Of a stretch of 64,000 nt of DNA, positions 45,165-57,687 are shown piece by piece. The number at the start of each line of letters is the position of its first letter. Position 1 is the first letter of the stretch. The notes beneath the pieces are model-generated. The model was not told where the DNA came from. It made no database searches and was given only the letters and a program-made list of their open reading frames with translations. The stretch comes from Blautia argi (GTDB lineage: Bacteria > Bacillota > Clostridia > Lachnospirales > Lachnospiraceae): the NCBI RefSeq assembly GCF_003287895.1, contig NZ_CP030280.1, positions 2,486,501-2,550,500 on the forward strand, written 5' to 3'. The position numbers and the translations under genes are program-made.

Positions 45165-46082
45165 TCAAACAAACATAAATGTAAGAGTAATCGTAACTAC
45201 AGAAAGCAGGGTTGTCACAATAATGCCCTCTGCAATCACTTTTGAGTCTTTTCCGTATTGGTTTGCCAACATGGCAGAAAGATTGCCTACGGGAAGCGCG
45301 GCCATTAAAACAATGGTAGCCCGCATGGTAAAATCTGGAAGCACTGGTTTTAAAAACAAAGCCAAAAGTATGGGGAATACCAGGAAGCGCAACACTGTAA
45401 ACAGAAGGAATCTGGTATTTCTCAGCACACTTTTCACCTTCATATCTGCCATGGAAATTCCGATTACCAGCATAGAAAGCAGCGTACAGGCATTTCCATA
45501 ATACCCTGCGGCAGTTTCCACTTCTTTTGGAAGCTGTATGTCAAACCAATAAATACAAAACGCCACAATACATGCTAAAAGTCCGGGGCTTAAAATATCC
45601 TTCAGAGAAGTTCTCACCCCATTGCTTCCCTTTTTCAAAAGCATGACGCCAAAAGTGTAAATGTACACGTTAAATAAAAAATTAAATACAATGACATACA
45701 CCATGGACTCCGGTCCGATAATTGCCAGAGCTACGGGGATACCAATAAATCCCAGGTTTCCAAACACGGTCATGAGAATATAGGACACTCTCTCCTGAAC
45801 AGGAATCTTAAATATTTTCACAAACAAGAATCCCAAAACACTCAAAAACAGAAAGAAACAAATCCCAATGATTCCCACTAAAATCACACTGTCCCTGGAT
45901 ACAGAGGACAAGTCCTCAAACATACTGACAATAATCAGACCAGGGGAACAGATATTCACAACCAATGCTGATAAATCCTTTGATGCATATGCAGAAATAA
46001 TGCCTTTCTTATACAAAACAAAGCCTGTCAGTATCAAAAGAAAAATCAGTATCATCTGCTGAAGAACAACAAAGCCACTCAT
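45165..46082 (-). CDS. AEC family (auxin efflux carrier-type) transporter
   Basis: 305 residues with about ten hydrophobic segments, evenly spread in two halves. Family signatures are VNICSPGLIIVSMFEDLSS near 45, MTVFGNLGFIGIPVALAIIG near 105 and MAALPVGNLSAMLANQYGKD near 270. Bacterial members export or exchange malate or related organic acids; the substrate here is unknown. It lies 22 bp upstream of prmA and may be read with it. Confidence 0.88.
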   Translation of the reverse strand: MSGFVVLQQMILIFLLILTGFVLYKKGIISAYASKDLSALVVNICSPGLIIVSMFEDLSSVSRDSVILVGIIGICFFLFLSVLGFLFVKIFKIPVQERVSYILMTVFGNLGFIGIPVALAIIGPESMVYVIVFNFLFNVYIYTFGVMLLKKGSNGVRTSLKDILSPGLLACIVAFCIYWFDIQLPKEVETAAGYYGNACTLLSMLVIGISMADMKVKSVLRNTRFLLFTVLRFLVFPILLALFLKPVLPDFTMRATIVLMAALPVGNLSAMLANQYGKDSKVIAEGIIVTTLLSVVTITLTFMFV

Positions 46083-46184
46083 AAATTCTCATTTTCTCCT
46101 CTGTTTTCGTATCTTTTTATACGAAAAACGCATGATATTTATTATAGAGGAAAAAAATCCGAATTGCAATATGGAAAGGCACAG

Positions 46185-46228
46185 AAAAAAGACTGCCGCC
46201 TGACAGTTTTTCTGTCAAAACAGCAGTC
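46185..46228 (-). terminator. Terminator of the hrcA-grpE-dnaK-dnaJ operon
   Basis: GACTGC/GCAGTC (46191-46196, 46223-46228) with an inner TGACAG/CTGTCA stem, followed on the minus strand by TTTTTTCTG. Confidence 0.85.
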
Positions 46229-46240
46229 TGCTCTTCTCTT

Positions 46241-47410
46241 TTAATTTTCAAAAATATCTTTAATATCCTGTTTCAGTTGTTCACCGAATTTTTTCTTTTT
46301 CTTTCCACTTGCAGGACGGTTTCCACAGGCTTCGTCAAATTTCCGCAAAGCTTCTTTTGCCTCTTCATTTAATTTTGTTGGAACCTGAACAACTAAAGTA
46401 ACATAATGATCTCCTCTGATATTTTTATTACGCAGAGAAGGAACGCCTTTGCCCTTCAGTCTTACCTTGGTATCTGTCTGAGTTCCCGGTTTTACATCGT
46501 ACATCACATCACCGTCTACAGTACTGATGCGCACCTCGCCGCCCAAAGCAGCCTGTGCATAAGTAATCGGAGCTGTGGAGAAGATATTCATATCCTGCCG
46601 TTGGAAAATCGGGTGGCGGGCAACAATCACTTCTACCATCAGGTCGCCTCTTGGACCTCCGTTTAAGCCGGGCTCGCCTTTATCCCGAATACGAATGCTC
46701 TGTCCATTGTCAATACCTGCCGGAATGGTAACTTTGATTTTTTTGCGGCTGGAGATAAAGCCTGTGCCGCGGCAATCCGGACATTTCTCTTTGATGACCT
46801 TACCGGTTCCCTGACAGTCCGGACAGGTCTGCACATTTTGAATGGTTCCGAACATGGACTGCTGTGTGTATACAATCTGTCCTGAGCCATGGCATTTGGA
46901 ACAGGTTTCCGGAGATGTCCCCGGCTTTGCACCGGTTCCATGACAGGTATTACAGGTATCTTTTAAATTCAGTTCTAATTCTTTCTCACAGCCAAAAACC
47001 GCTTCTTCAAAAGTAATATGAACAGCAGCTCGAACATTTGCGCCCTTCATAGGACCGTTGTTCGGACGTCTTCTTCCGCCGCCTCCAAACAAATCACCGA
47101 AGATATCTCCAAAAATATCTCCCATATCTGCGCCGTTAAAGCCGCCAAAACCGCCAAAGCCTCCGGCACCGCCGCCGCCCTGTTCAAATGCTGCGTGACC
47201 AAATTGATCATACTGCTGTCTTTTCTGAGGGTCGCTTAAAACACCATATGCTTCTGTCGCCTCTTTAAACTTCTTTTCGGCTTCTTTATCTCCCGGATTT
47301 ACATCGGGGTGATATTTTTTGGCAAGCTTACGATATGCACTTTTAATTGCAGAGTCATCTGCGCCCCGGTCTACGCCCAGGACTTCGTAGTAATCTCTTT
47401 TTTCTGCCAT
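46241..47410 (-). CDS. dnaJ: Chaperone protein DnaJ (Hsp40)
   Basis: About 389 residues from the ATG at 47410 (AAAGGG ahead). J domain [20 protein letters not shown] with [10 protein letters not shown] (HPD motif) near 33, and a Gly/Phe-rich linker ([20 protein letters not shown]). Four zinc-finger repeats are [24 protein letters not shown] and CPDCRGTG, followed by the C-terminal substrate domain. It stimulates DnaK ATPase. Last gene of the operon. Confidence 0.97.
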   Translation of the reverse strand: MAEKRDYYEVLGVDRGADDSAIKSAYRKLAKKYHPDVNPGDKEAEKKFKEATEAYGVLSDPQKRQQYDQFGHAAFEQGGGGAGGFGGFGGFNGADMGDIFGDIFGDLFGGGGRRRPNNGPMKGANVRAAVHITFEEAVFGCEKELELNLKDTCNTCHGTGAKPGTSPETCSKCHGSGQIVYTQQSMFGTIQNVQTCPDCQGTGKVIKEKCPDCRGTGFISSRKKIKVTIPAGIDNGQSIRIRDKGEPGLNGGPRGDLMVEVIVARHPIFQRQDMNIFSTAPITYAQAALGGEVRISTVDGDVMYDVKPGTQTDTKVRLKGKGVPSLRNKNIRGDHYVTLVVQVPTKLNEEAKEALRKFDEACGNRPASGKKKKKFGEQLKQDIKDIFEN

Positions 47411-47508
47411 TGGTTTTGTCCCTTTCTGTATATCGAAGCACACAGACATGGGCTGCCCGAAAACACCCCATGTCCATGCCTTTGCTGATTTACTTTATAC
47501 GCCGCAGA

Positions 47509-49410
<1,902 letters not shown>

Positions 49411-49511
49411 CTATAATGGATTGTCTGTAATCTATAAGATAAAATCTTCCAGGATTGCTCCTGTGAGATGAATATCGCCTACTTTTTATAGTGTTTTCCA
49501 CTGTTCCGGTA

Positions 49512-50114
49512 TCAGTTTGCAACCTTTACCATGCTGTGTCGAATAACAGAATCCTTATACATATAGCCTTTCTGGAACTCTTCCACAACCACATTTTCGC
49601 CTGCTTCCTCATCTTCCACATGCATCACTGCATTGTGGAAATCCGGATTAAACTCCTGACCCACTGCTTCAATGGCTTTTACACCCATTTCATCAAAAGC
49701 GGTCATCAACTGCTTATAAATCTTGAGCATTCCTTCTGCAAAAGGTGTTACCTGTTCTTCTTCAGATACAGTTGCCAGTCCTCTTTCAAAGTTATCCACA
49801 ACCGGAAGGATTTTCTCTACAATTTCCTTTGCTCCTACCTGATACATGGCAGATTTTTCTTTTTCTGTACGTTTACGAAAATTATCAAATTCTGCCATCT
49901 GGCGTTTTACCATATCTGTAAGCTCTTCTATTTTTTCATCTTTTTTATCTTTTTTCTTTTTTCCGAAAAGTCCTTTCTTTTCGTCTGTCTTTTCTTCCGC
50001 TTCTTCAGCGGAAGCTTCCTGTTCTTCTTTGGAAACAGCTTCTTCTGCCAGTTTTACATCATCTTCTTCCAGAATTTCTTCTGTTTCCTTATTAGAAATG
50101 GTTTCCTCTTCCAT
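49512..50114 (-). CDS. grpE: Nucleotide exchange factor GrpE
   Basis: About 200 residues from the ATG at 50114 (AAGGAG ahead). A long acidic, low-complexity N-terminus (EEEDDVKLAEEAVSKEEQEA-like) and a lysine cluster (GLFGKKKKDKKDEK) lead into the coiled coil (MAEFDNFRKRTEKEKSAMYQ). The beta domain follows (VVVEEFQKGYMYKDSVIRHS, MVKVAN). It releases ADP from DnaK. Confidence 0.95.
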   Translation of the reverse strand: MEEETISNKETEEILEEDDVKLAEEAVSKEEQEASAEEAEEKTDEKKGLFGKKKKDKKDEKIEELTDMVKRQMAEFDNFRKRTEKEKSAMYQVGAKEIVEKILPVVDNFERGLATVSEEEQVTPFAEGMLKIYKQLMTAFDEMGVKAIEAVGQEFNPDFHNAVMHVEDEEAGENVVVEEFQKGYMYKDSVIRHSMVKVAN

Positions 50115-50162
50115 GGTGTTATACTCCTTTTTTTCTTCTGACACGAATCTCATACCGCCTTT

Positions 50163-51215
50163 CTATGTTTTCTTAAATATATTATCCAACTGATTCTTTA
50201 AAGTTTTCAGATTGTCTACTACATTCTCATAATCCATTCTCTTTGGTCCTATGATCCCGATTGTACCCTGCATACCCTCTCCCAAATCATAGGTTGCAGT
50301 CACGACACTGCAGTCCTTCATAGTTTTTACCGGGCTTTCATTTCCAATATAAACCTGAATTCCTGTTTTTTCTTTTCCGTCTTCGGGTTCTGCCGTATCT
50401 TTTACAAATTCCACCAGTGCCTGTTTTTCTTCAAAAGCGGAAATCAGCTCACTTGCCTTTGAGGTATCTGCCAGCTCAGGATATTTGAATATATTGGTTG
50501 CCCCGCTGGTATAAATTTCCATTTCTTCTTCATCCGGGGCAATCGCCTGTGCAACAGCATCAATCACACTGCCGATGACCGCACTGTGAATGCCGGCCTG
50601 CTCTTTCAGTCTGGAAATCATTGCCAGATTAATTTCCTCAATAGAAAGTCCATTTAACTGTGTATTCAGCAGAAGGTTTAATTTGAGTACGGTTTCATCG
50701 TCCATTGGCTCTTTTAAATCAATAATATGATTCTTTACCAGATTTCCTTCTACTACTACAACTGCCAGCAGTTGGTTTTCGCTGACTCTGGAAAGCTGCA
50801 GAAATTTCAGCTTATTTCGATGATAAGTAGGACCTGTAATCATGGTCGCATAGTTGGTATTTGATGCCAGCACTTTTACAACCTGCTTTAATACCTTTTC
50901 CATTTTGTCAGTCTTCTCAATCATCAGCTCTTTAATTTCTGCTGTTTCTTTTTCTTTTTCCTTCATAAGTTCATCAACATAAAGACGATAACCCATGTCC
51001 GAAGGAATCCGTCCTGCTGAAGTATAGGGCTGAACAATGTAACCCAGCTCCTCCAAATCTGACATCTCATTCCGTATTGTCGCGGAGCTAAGATTCAAAT
51101 CTGTGTACTTGGAAATGGTTCTGGAACCAACTGGTTCACCGGTTTCCAAATAAGTCTGGATAATAGCTTTTAAAATTTTCCGTTTTCTCTCGTCCAGTTC
51201 ACTTATGACTTCCAT
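50163..51215 (-). CDS. hrcA: Heat-inducible transcription repressor HrcA
   Basis: About 350 residues from the ATG at 51215 (AAAGGAGCGAAAG ahead). Winged helix ERKRKILKAIIQTYLETGEP with GSRTISKYTDLNLSSATIRN and LEELGYIVQPYTSAGRIPSD. The rest is the GAF-like HrcA domain. It binds the CIRCE elements at 26953 and 51239 and so controls itself and groESL; GroEL keeps it active. Confidence 0.97.
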   Translation of the reverse strand: MEVISELDERKRKILKAIIQTYLETGEPVGSRTISKYTDLNLSSATIRNEMSDLEELGYIVQPYTSAGRIPSDMGYRLYVDELMKEKEKETAEIKELMIEKTDKMEKVLKQVVKVLASNTNYATMITGPTYHRNKLKFLQLSRVSENQLLAVVVVEGNLVKNHIIDLKEPMDDETVLKLNLLLNTQLNGLSIEEINLAMISRLKEQAGIHSAVIGSVIDAVAQAIAPDEEEMEIYTSGATNIFKYPELADTSKASELISAFEEKQALVEFVKDTAEPEDGKEKTGIQVYIGNESPVKTMKDCSVVTATYDLGEGMQGTIGIIGPKRMDYENVVDNLKTLKNQLDNIFKKT

Positions 51216-51238
51216 CTTTCGCTCCTTTCTCGTTATTG

Positions 51239-51265
51239 TTAGCACTCGTTTAAGTGGAGTGCTAA
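51239..51265. promoter_or_regulatory. CIRCE operator upstream of hrcA
   Basis: Perfect TTAGCACTC-N9-GAGTGCTAA (51239-51247, 51257-51265), about 25 bp ahead of the hrcA ATG. Confidence 0.98.
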
Positions 51266-51278
51266 TATCTATGTTTTT

Positions 51279-51307
51279 AAGATAGCACCAGAGTTTTTAT
51301 TTGTCAA
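51279..51307 (-). promoter_or_regulatory. Promoter of the hrcA-grpE-dnaK-dnaJ operon
   Basis: TTGACA (51307-51302), 17-nt spacer and TATCTT (51284-51279) on the minus strand, with CIRCE beginning about 14 nt downstream. Confidence 0.8.
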
Positions 51308-51346
51308 GGGATTTATAATTATTTTAGAATTTTGGTGAAAAGATTC

Positions 51347-53335
51347 TTATTTCTCCAATTCCTCCAGGTTCTTCTTAAGTTCTATCATTTTATCACGAAG
51401 CTGCGCTGCCATTTCAAAATTCAGGTCTGCGGCAGCTGTCTGCATCTGCTTCTGCACCTGTCCAATCAACTTCTCCAGTTCCTTTTTGCTCATGGACTCC
51501 GGATCCTTCATCAGCTTATCCTCTGTTTCTGCCACTGCCTTTGAAATACTGATAAGATCCCGAACTGCCTTTTTAATGGTTTTTGGTGTAATTCCATGCT
51601 CCCGGTTATATTGTTCCTGAAGCGCCCGGCGGCGCATGGTTTCATCAATAGCAAGACGCATGGAATCTGTCATAACGTCTGCGTACATAATAACCCGTCC
51701 CTCTGCGTTACGGGCGGCACGTCCTATGGTCTGAATCAAAGAAACCTCTGAACGCAAAAAGCCTTCCTTATCTGCATCTAAAATCGCTACCAGGGTAATT
51801 TCCGGTATATCCAGCCCCTCTCTCAAAAGGTTGATTCCCACCAGTACATCAAAGACATTCAGACGCATATCCCGAATAATCTGAGTTCTCTCCAGCGTAT
51901 CAATATCTGAATGCAGATATTTCACCCGGATTCCCAAATCCTTCATATATTCCGTTAAATCCTCTGCCATACGCTTTGTCAACGTGGTAATGAGAATCTT
52001 ATTGCCTTTTTCTACCTCTTTATGCACCTCTCCGATTAAATCATCAATCTGCCCCTCCACAGGACGCACTTCTACCTTCGGATCTAACAGCCCTGTTGGA
52101 CGGATAATCTGCTCTGCACGAAGAAGTTCATGGTTTTCCTCATATTCCCCCGGTGTGGCGGATACAAAAAGAATCTGATCAATCTTATCCTCAAATTCTT
52201 CAAAATTTAAAGGACGGTTGTCCTTTGCCGATGGCAGACGAAAACCGTAATCTACCAACGTCTGCTTTCTGGACTGGTCACCTGCGTACATACCCCGTAT
52301 CTGAGGTATGGTTTTGTGGGACTCATCGATAATAATCAGAAAATCATCTCCGAAATAATCTATCAGAGTAAAAGGAGGCTGCCCCGGCTTCAACCCGGAC
52401 AAATGGCGGGAATAATTTTCCACACCGGAACAAAATCCGGTTTCTTTTAACATTTCAATATCAAAATTGGTTCTTTCTGAAATTCTCTGGGCTTCTAAAA
52501 GCTTGTCTTCACTTTTAAAATAATCTACCCTTTCCTTTAATTCTTCCTCAATTGCATCAGCTGCTTTCCTGATTTTTTCTATGGGTACGACATAATGCGA
52601 CGCAGGAAAAATTCCAATGTGATTTAAAGAGCGTTTGATTTCTCCGGTTAAGGTATCAATTTCTGTAATGCGGTCAATTTCGTCACCGAAAAACTCCACC
52701 CTCACTGCCGTATCGCTGTAATCTGCCGGGAAAATTTCCAACACATCACCTCTCACACGAAAGGTTCCTCTGTGAAAGTCCATTTCATTTCTATCATACT
52801 GAATATCAATAAGCTGACGAATCACCTCATCCCTGTCTTTTTCCATACCCGGACGCAGAGAGATAATCATGTTCTGATAATCGTCAGGACTTCCGATTCC
52901 ATAGATGCAGGAAACACTGGAAACAATGATGACATCTTTGCGCTCACTTAGTGATGAGGTGGCGGAAAGACGGAGTTTGTCGATTTCATCATTGACAGCA
53001 GAATCCTTTGCAATATAGGTGTCCGAGGAAGGGACATAGGCTTCGGGCTGGTAGTAGTCGTAATAGGATACAAAGTACTCAACCGCATTATTCGGGAAGA
53101 ATTCTTTGAATTCTCCGTAGAGCTGGGCAGCTAAAGTTTTATTGTGCGCTATGATAAGCGTCGGTTTATTCAGTTTGGCAATAACGTTTGCCATGGTAAA
53201 AGTCTTCCCTGAACCGGTGACTCCCAGGAGAGTTTCGCACTGATTTCCTTCTTTAAAGCCCTTAACAAGCTGCTCGATGGCTTGGGGCTGGTCGCCGGTT
53301 GGAGCGTATTCTGATACTAATTCAAAGTGATCCAT
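51347..53335 (-). CDS. uvrB: Excinuclease ABC subunit B
   Basis: 662 residues. Start [20 protein letters not shown], Walker [17 protein letters not shown] near 38, the beta-hairpin region [20 protein letters not shown] near 92, the DEAD-box-like [10 protein letters not shown] near 338 and [19 protein letters not shown]. The UvrC-binding UVR domain ends it ([20 protein letters not shown]). It verifies damage and loads UvrC. Intact. Confidence 0.97.
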   Translation of the reverse strand: MDHFELVSEYAPTGDQPQAIEQLVKGFKEGNQCETLLGVTGSGKTFTMANVIAKLNKPTLIIAHNKTLAAQLYGEFKEFFPNNAVEYFVSYYDYYQPEAYVPSSDTYIAKDSAVNDEIDKLRLSATSSLSERKDVIIVSSVSCIYGIGSPDDYQNMIISLRPGMEKDRDEVIRQLIDIQYDRNEMDFHRGTFRVRGDVLEIFPADYSDTAVRVEFFGDEIDRITEIDTLTGEIKRSLNHIGIFPASHYVVPIEKIRKAADAIEEELKERVDYFKSEDKLLEAQRISERTNFDIEMLKETGFCSGVENYSRHLSGLKPGQPPFTLIDYFGDDFLIIIDESHKTIPQIRGMYAGDQSRKQTLVDYGFRLPSAKDNRPLNFEEFEDKIDQILFVSATPGEYEENHELLRAEQIIRPTGLLDPKVEVRPVEGQIDDLIGEVHKEVEKGNKILITTLTKRMAEDLTEYMKDLGIRVKYLHSDIDTLERTQIIRDMRLNVFDVLVGINLLREGLDIPEITLVAILDADKEGFLRSEVSLIQTIGRAARNAEGRVIMYADVMTDSMRLAIDETMRRRALQEQYNREHGITPKTIKKAVRDLISISKAVAETEDKLMKDPESMSKKELEKLIGQVQKQMQTAAADLNFEMAAQLRDKMIELKKNLEELEK

Positions 53336-53365
53336 ATAATTCTCCTTTGTTCAATTATTCCTCAT

Positions 53366-54267
53366 TTATTCCAAATTTTTATCTTCTAGCGATATTTGTA
53401 GTTCTTCTTTACTAGGAAGTACTGTTTCATATTTACTGGCAAATATCTGATTATTATCTTTAGGTAATGTCATTTCTACAATAGCATCTTTCTTATCTTT
53501 GCAGATAATAATACCTATTGTTGAATTTTCATCGTCCAATTTAACTTTTCGATCATAATAATTTACATACATCTGCATCTGTCCTATATCTTGGTGCTTT
53601 AACTGACCAATTTTCAAATCAAACAATACAAAACAACGCAGTAAACGATTATAAAAAACCAAATCAACTCTAAAATGTTCTTCTTCAAAAGTGAATCTGA
53701 CTTGTCTGCCTACAAAAGTAAATCCTCTTCCCAGTTCTAATAAGAACTTTTGCAAATTATCTATAATCCTATTTTCCAATTCTGTTTCGGTATAAGTAAC
53801 AAGTTCCGGAAGTCCTGTAAACTCTAAAATATACGGATCTTTAAATATATCTTCAGGCTTTTCAACCATCTGCCCCTCTGTCGCAAGACGCATTATTTTC
53901 TCTTTATTTTTGCTCAATGCCAATCTTTTATATAAAGAACTTCCATACTGTCTTGATAATTCACTTTTGCTCCAGTTATTTCTATATGCTTCTATTTCAT
54001 AAAAATGACGTTCTTCAACATTATTTATTCTCATCAAAATAAGATAATGAGACCAACTCAAATAAAACTTTCTTCCCTCTGCTGTAATTGGCAATCTTTC
54101 AGATTGGGGAAACGCTGTTTCCCCAATTGAATCCTTAGAATAAACTAAATAAAACTTCCTCATTAACTTCAGATTATCGTACGAATAACCCCGTCCAAAT
54201 TTTTCTTTGCGTTCTGGAATAATTCTATTACTTTGTTATAAAAACTTTCATTTTGAACGTTATCCAT
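53366..54267 (-). pseudogene. DUF1016/YhcG-type PDDEXK nuclease, internally deleted
   Basis: The intact C-terminal part (265 residues from 54163) carries the nuclease core: GFTFVGRQVRFTFEEEHFRV, DLVFYNRLLRCFVLFDLKIG and KHQDIGQMQMYVNYYDRKVK. The N-terminus is broken. An ATG at 54267 gives MDNVQNESFYNKVIELFQNA, a typical YhcG start, then a stop. A second frame gives KFGRGYSYDNLKLMRKFY, which joins the main frame. In family members these parts are separated by roughly 45-60 residues, so an internal deletion with frame change has occurred. Such proteins often accompany type I restriction loci. Codon and base use is more AT-rich than in the flanks. Confidence 0.8.
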
Positions 54268-54551
54268 ATATTCACACCCTTTAATTATATTCTTTATTCT
54301 CGTTCTTAGATAAAGCATTAACAAATCAGCAATTTTGTTTAACTATTTTTGCAAGCTCTTCCCCTACTTCGCAGCATTTATCATTTTCAGTGCATAGCCA
54401 GAACAAATGTTCTTATTTTATTCTACATTATGTACTATCTAGTGTCAACTTTTCTTTTTAACAATTTCCTTACCTTTTTCATCTTCCTATAAAAAGTTAT
54501 TTGCCAATTTTTTATTTATTATATCACTTTTCCATTTCACATCTGTCCCAC
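54268..54551. other. AT-rich gap inside the decayed island
   Basis: About 280 bp that are more AT-rich than the neighbours. No reading frame, repeat or RNA structure is convincing. It is probably the remains of deleted genes. Confidence 0.5.
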
Positions 54552-55064
54552 CTATTCCTCAATCACCGGTTCTATCCCTGTTTGCTTTAGATTGGAGTAA
54601 AAAGCTTTTAATTGTTTTTCCTTAATCCATTTTAAATACTGCATATCTATATAAAATTCCGGGCAGCTTTTTACCTTTCTCTTTTCATTATCTAAATCTT
54701 TTTGCATTTCTTTTTCCAATTCCCCTATATTGGTAATTTCTCGATATTCGTAATCTTGCATTCTGGTGTAAAAATACCGTTCCAACTGTCCGGACCAGCG
54801 CTTTTGCAATTGAAAAAGGTGGTTCACAGAAGCAATTTTTTCCTTTATATATGGTGATTTTGCACTCCTGGGTTTCATTTTGATTATATCTTGTTTTGAT
54901 TCATGCCCAAATTCCAGAGTTACTTCATCACATACAGTATCCAAATAGGGAAGAAAAATCTTCTCCACGTCTTTATTTCCTTTATAAAAGGGCGATTTGC
55001 TTCCCTTATAAGTTTCATTACAGGTTGGACAACAAAATTCTATATTTTGTAAAAATCCATTTCC
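54552..55064 (-). pseudogene. Gene fragment with a CxxC finger, HNH-like (uncertain)
   Basis: On the minus strand an open frame (no start codon) reads NGFLQNIEFCCPTCNETYKG and continues through KIFLPYLDTVCDEVTLEFGH to the stop after TGIEPVIEE at 54552; only the last 138 residues have a start codon. The Cys pair followed by a Lys/Ser-rich loop and LPYLDTV looks like the second half of an HNH-type nuclease. The first His is missing, and I am not sure of this. It overlaps the end of the methylase remnant in another frame, so a deletion probably fused two genes. Confidence 0.45.
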
Positions 55065-55776
55065 GAATATCTACGAACTCTACCTTTGTAGAAAACAAAA
55101 AACTATCCGGGACAATCAGAACCTCCATGCCATTCACAGAAAGAGCTTTCAGGCTTTTCTGCATGCGTTTATCCCCTTCATATCCCCATAAAGTTCCATT
55201 TGTCCAATATTCTCCTGCTGCAATCAGCATGGTCCCCCCTGCCTGGGGATCTAAAATCGCAAAGTCTTCCTTCTCTTTTTCTGAACTTTTCTCCAAATCC
55301 AGAATCTATGCCAAAAGCTTCACATAGCTATCCGGTAAAACATAACGTCCTACATCTCTTTTTGTATGAATGCAAAGTTCATAAATCTCTCTTACAGTTT
55401 CATAAAGAAATCGCTCATCTTCTGCTTTATCCCAAATATCTAAAAGTTCAATGAGAATCTGCAGTATTTGATTTAAGACAGAAATCTTCTTTGTAGAAAG
55501 CTGAAATTCTTTAAAGCTTTCATATAAGTCCGTACCTTCTATTTCTTCCAATACCTCATTTTTAAACTTCGAAAACCAATCCCCTGTATCCAAATCCGCA
55601 ATTCTAAAATATGCTTTCCCACGTCCATTTTCCTGACACAAAGCTCCTATGAGCAAATAACCGAAATCCTAAAACAGAGGCATTAAATCCTCTGTATATT
55701 CCATACGATAAAAATCAATGAGCGCGCGAAAACCTTTCAGTATCCTGTCTTTATACTCTTTATCCTTATCTTTCAT
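55018..55776 (-). pseudogene. HsdM-like N6-adenine DNA methyltransferase remnant with two in-frame TAG codons
   Basis: From the ATG at 55776 (GAGGTGATAAG ahead) a 252-codon frame runs to TAA at 55018. It is broken only by TAG at 55671-55669 (codon 36) and 55308-55306 (codon 157). It encodes an HsdM-like helical N-terminus, GRYVLPDSYVKLLA (compare the HsdM start of the SAM domain), then AILDPQAGGTMLIAAGEYW (motif I, usually DPACGSGG) and LWGYEGDKRM. It then jumps to VLIVPDSFLF and IRKWIFTKY. The NPPF/NPPY catalytic region, some 100 residues, is missing. It is therefore inactive whatever happens at the TAG codons. Confidence 0.75.
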
Positions 55777-55815
55777 CTTATCACCTCAAAATCCGTAAAC
55801 TTTCTATAAAAAGGC

Positions 55816-55859
55816 AAAAGGATATTGCCTGAAATCTCAATTCCCTGCAATACCCTTTT
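55816..55859 (-). terminator. Terminator of the SEC-C protein gene
   Basis: AAAAGGATATTGC (55816-55828) pairs with GCAATACCCTTTT (55847-55859), allowing G-T pairs, with a TTTT run on the minus strand. Confidence 0.7.
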
Positions 55860-55876
55860 CATTCATTCTCTTATTC

Positions 55877-56383
55877 TTATTTATTTCTTCCACAGCAGTG
55901 TTTGTATTTCTTTCCGCTTCCGCATGGACATGGATCGTTACGTCCGATTTTCGGTCCTTTTACAACTGTGCCGGATTTTTTCTGCTCCAGATATAACTCT
56001 TTTCTCTTTTCTTCTGAGAAAATGCTGTTCCACTGTGGCAATTCATATAACCAGTCTGCCTTTGCATCTACCATGTTTTTATACAGAGTTTCCAAATCAA
56101 ATCCCAGGTTTACCTCTGTGTTTTCGTCCATCTCTTCAATAGGGTTCTGGATTTTCAAGCTGTCATTGATACCGTCCAGGAATCCAACCATTGTCATAAC
56201 TTCTACATCATACTTTTCTGCCAGTTCCTTTACGGTTCCTTTTACTACTTCATTGGGATTGCTTAAAAGCTTTTCGTAAATCCCTTTTTCAATTAAGAAG
56301 TAATTTGTCCAGAATTTCTCAAGCTGGACTCTGTCTGCCTGCTGAGAATACGCCATATCTCTCCAATCCTGTAATAATGCCAT
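55877..56383 (-). CDS. SEC-C metal-binding domain protein
   Basis: 168 residues. A helical N-terminal part ([20 protein letters not shown], then [20 protein letters not shown]) of unknown role is followed by the C-terminal zinc motif [19 protein letters not shown], identical in pattern to the SecA tail. Free-standing SEC-C proteins may bind SecB-like partners or ribosomes. This one is not recognised further. Complete, with RBS AGGTAAG and its own terminator. Confidence 0.85.
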   Translation of the reverse strand: MALLQDWRDMAYSQQADRVQLEKFWTNYFLIEKGIYEKLLSNPNEVVKGTVKELAEKYDVEVMTMVGFLDGINDSLKIQNPIEEMDENTEVNLGFDLETLYKNMVDAKADWLYELPQWNSIFSEEKRKELYLEQKKSGTVVKGPKIGRNDPCPCGSGKKYKHCCGRNK

Positions 56384-56659
56384 GTATCTTACCTGCCTTT
56401 TATTTATTTTCCTGATTTACCGTTTCGGTTTAACAGGTATAGTATATACGAAAACACAGATTTTTTCAATCTTTAAAATCAAATAAAATAATTCCGGCTG
56501 TGTATAAGTTCCGATTTTCTGCCCATACTACAGATAGTCCACAAAGAGATGTTTCAAATACGAAACGCTTTTTGCAGACAACCAAAGAAAAAGTAGAAAT
56601 ACTTTATCCTCCCCTTTTCAGGGGCTGTCACATGAACTTCATGGGCAGTCCCTGTTCTC

Positions 56660-57628
56660 TTATGTAAATTCGGATTCTTCCAGTTCCAGCAACACTTCTT
56701 CCCACACATTTCGATTCTCCTGATAAACTTTCTCAAAGCACCGCCATGGAAGCGGTGAATCCTGCTTTCCGATTTCTACGGTAAGACTCGGTATCCCCAT
56801 GCTCTGCAGCGCCCAGTCCTTATATCCGGCTCCGGCAAGAATTTTGAAATTTCCATCTAATGCATATCCGGTAGCATTTGAAATTCTCCGGGCAAACGCT
56901 TTTGTAACAGCCTTTAAATTTCCTTCCTGTCCGAAATTCCAGTAAATCACCTGCCCTGAGGAATGGTAAGAAATGGTTCGCTGAAAGCTGTTTTCTCTTG
57001 TCAGCTGCGTCAAAATCTGTGTTTCTCTTTCCGACTCCGGATACTTTCCTCTATACCCTTCTGAGGAAACCGTTTCCTTTCCGGTTTTGCATTTTCCCCA
57101 TTCAGCCGGAAAATTCCGGTTTAAATCCACACCCTTTGCATTTGCTTTCCACTTTCTGAAATAACTCTTATAGGACAGGTTTTCCCTTTCCCTATCTGCA
57201 ATCTTTTGCAAATCTTTTCGCAGTTCCCGATTTCGGATACCCTCCAGTCCGAACTGAGAAATACTTACCCCGTCCGGATTTGCCATAGGGATTGCATAAA
57301 CTGCTCTGTTTTCCAACAAAGTTCCATAAGAAATCCCCTGATATACATCACTCTGCTTCAGATGCAAAAGAAATTTTACAGCCTGTTCCATAATTAACTG
57401 ACTGGTCATATATTCTCTTCCGTGAATTCCCCCAAAAATAAAAACTTTTTCTTGTGCATTTTGTTTTCCTATTCTCAGACAATCTATGCTCCTGAAATCA
57501 GCAGACATTCCCAATGACTGTACCTGCACATATTCTGAAAATATCTCTGCAAAAATAGCCAAATCTGTCTGCATATTTTCGTAGGTATAACCTAAAACTC
57601 TTCCCTTATGCGCTTTCCAAGTATACAT
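56660..57628 (-). CDS. M14 family zinc carboxypeptidase
   Basis: 322 residues. Zinc ligands are in FGGIHGREYMTS near 68 (HxxE) and TISYHSSGQVIYW near 215 (His). NPDGVSISQ, GVDLNRNFPAEWGK near 165 (substrate Asn-Arg) and LTVEIGKQ near 285 (catalytic Glu) follow. There is no signal peptide, so it is probably cytoplasmic. It may trim muropeptides like MpaA or YqgT. Divergent from the HAD gene. Confidence 0.9.
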   Translation of the reverse strand: MYTWKAHKGRVLGYTYENMQTDLAIFAEIFSEYVQVQSLGMSADFRSIDCLRIGKQNAQEKVFIFGGIHGREYMTSQLIMEQAVKFLLHLKQSDVYQGISYGTLLENRAVYAIPMANPDGVSISQFGLEGIRNRELRKDLQKIADRERENLSYKSYFRKWKANAKGVDLNRNFPAEWGKCKTGKETVSSEGYRGKYPESERETQILTQLTRENSFQRTISYHSSGQVIYWNFGQEGNLKAVTKAFARRISNATGYALDGNFKILAGAGYKDWALQSMGIPSLTVEIGKQDSPLPWRCFEKVYQENRNVWEEVLLELEESEFT

Positions 57629-57687
57629 TGACGGCTTCCCCTAAAATCATTATAATAATAAATATTCTAAGCAAGGGAGATTAAGAC

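Noticed and set aside
49491..50141. 216-codon plus-strand frame rich in Phe
   Set aside because: Antisense to the acidic Glu/Lys-rich grpE gene, which produces long Phe/Leu runs on the other strand.
55018..55776. Genome-wide TAG recoding as explanation for the amber codons
   Set aside because: Other genes in the window end in TAG (for example at 61382), and the methylase also lacks its catalytic region, so decay is simpler.
56554..56736. 60-codon minus-strand frame
   Set aside because: Overlaps the end of the M14 carboxypeptidase gene in another frame, without a ribosome site or domain.
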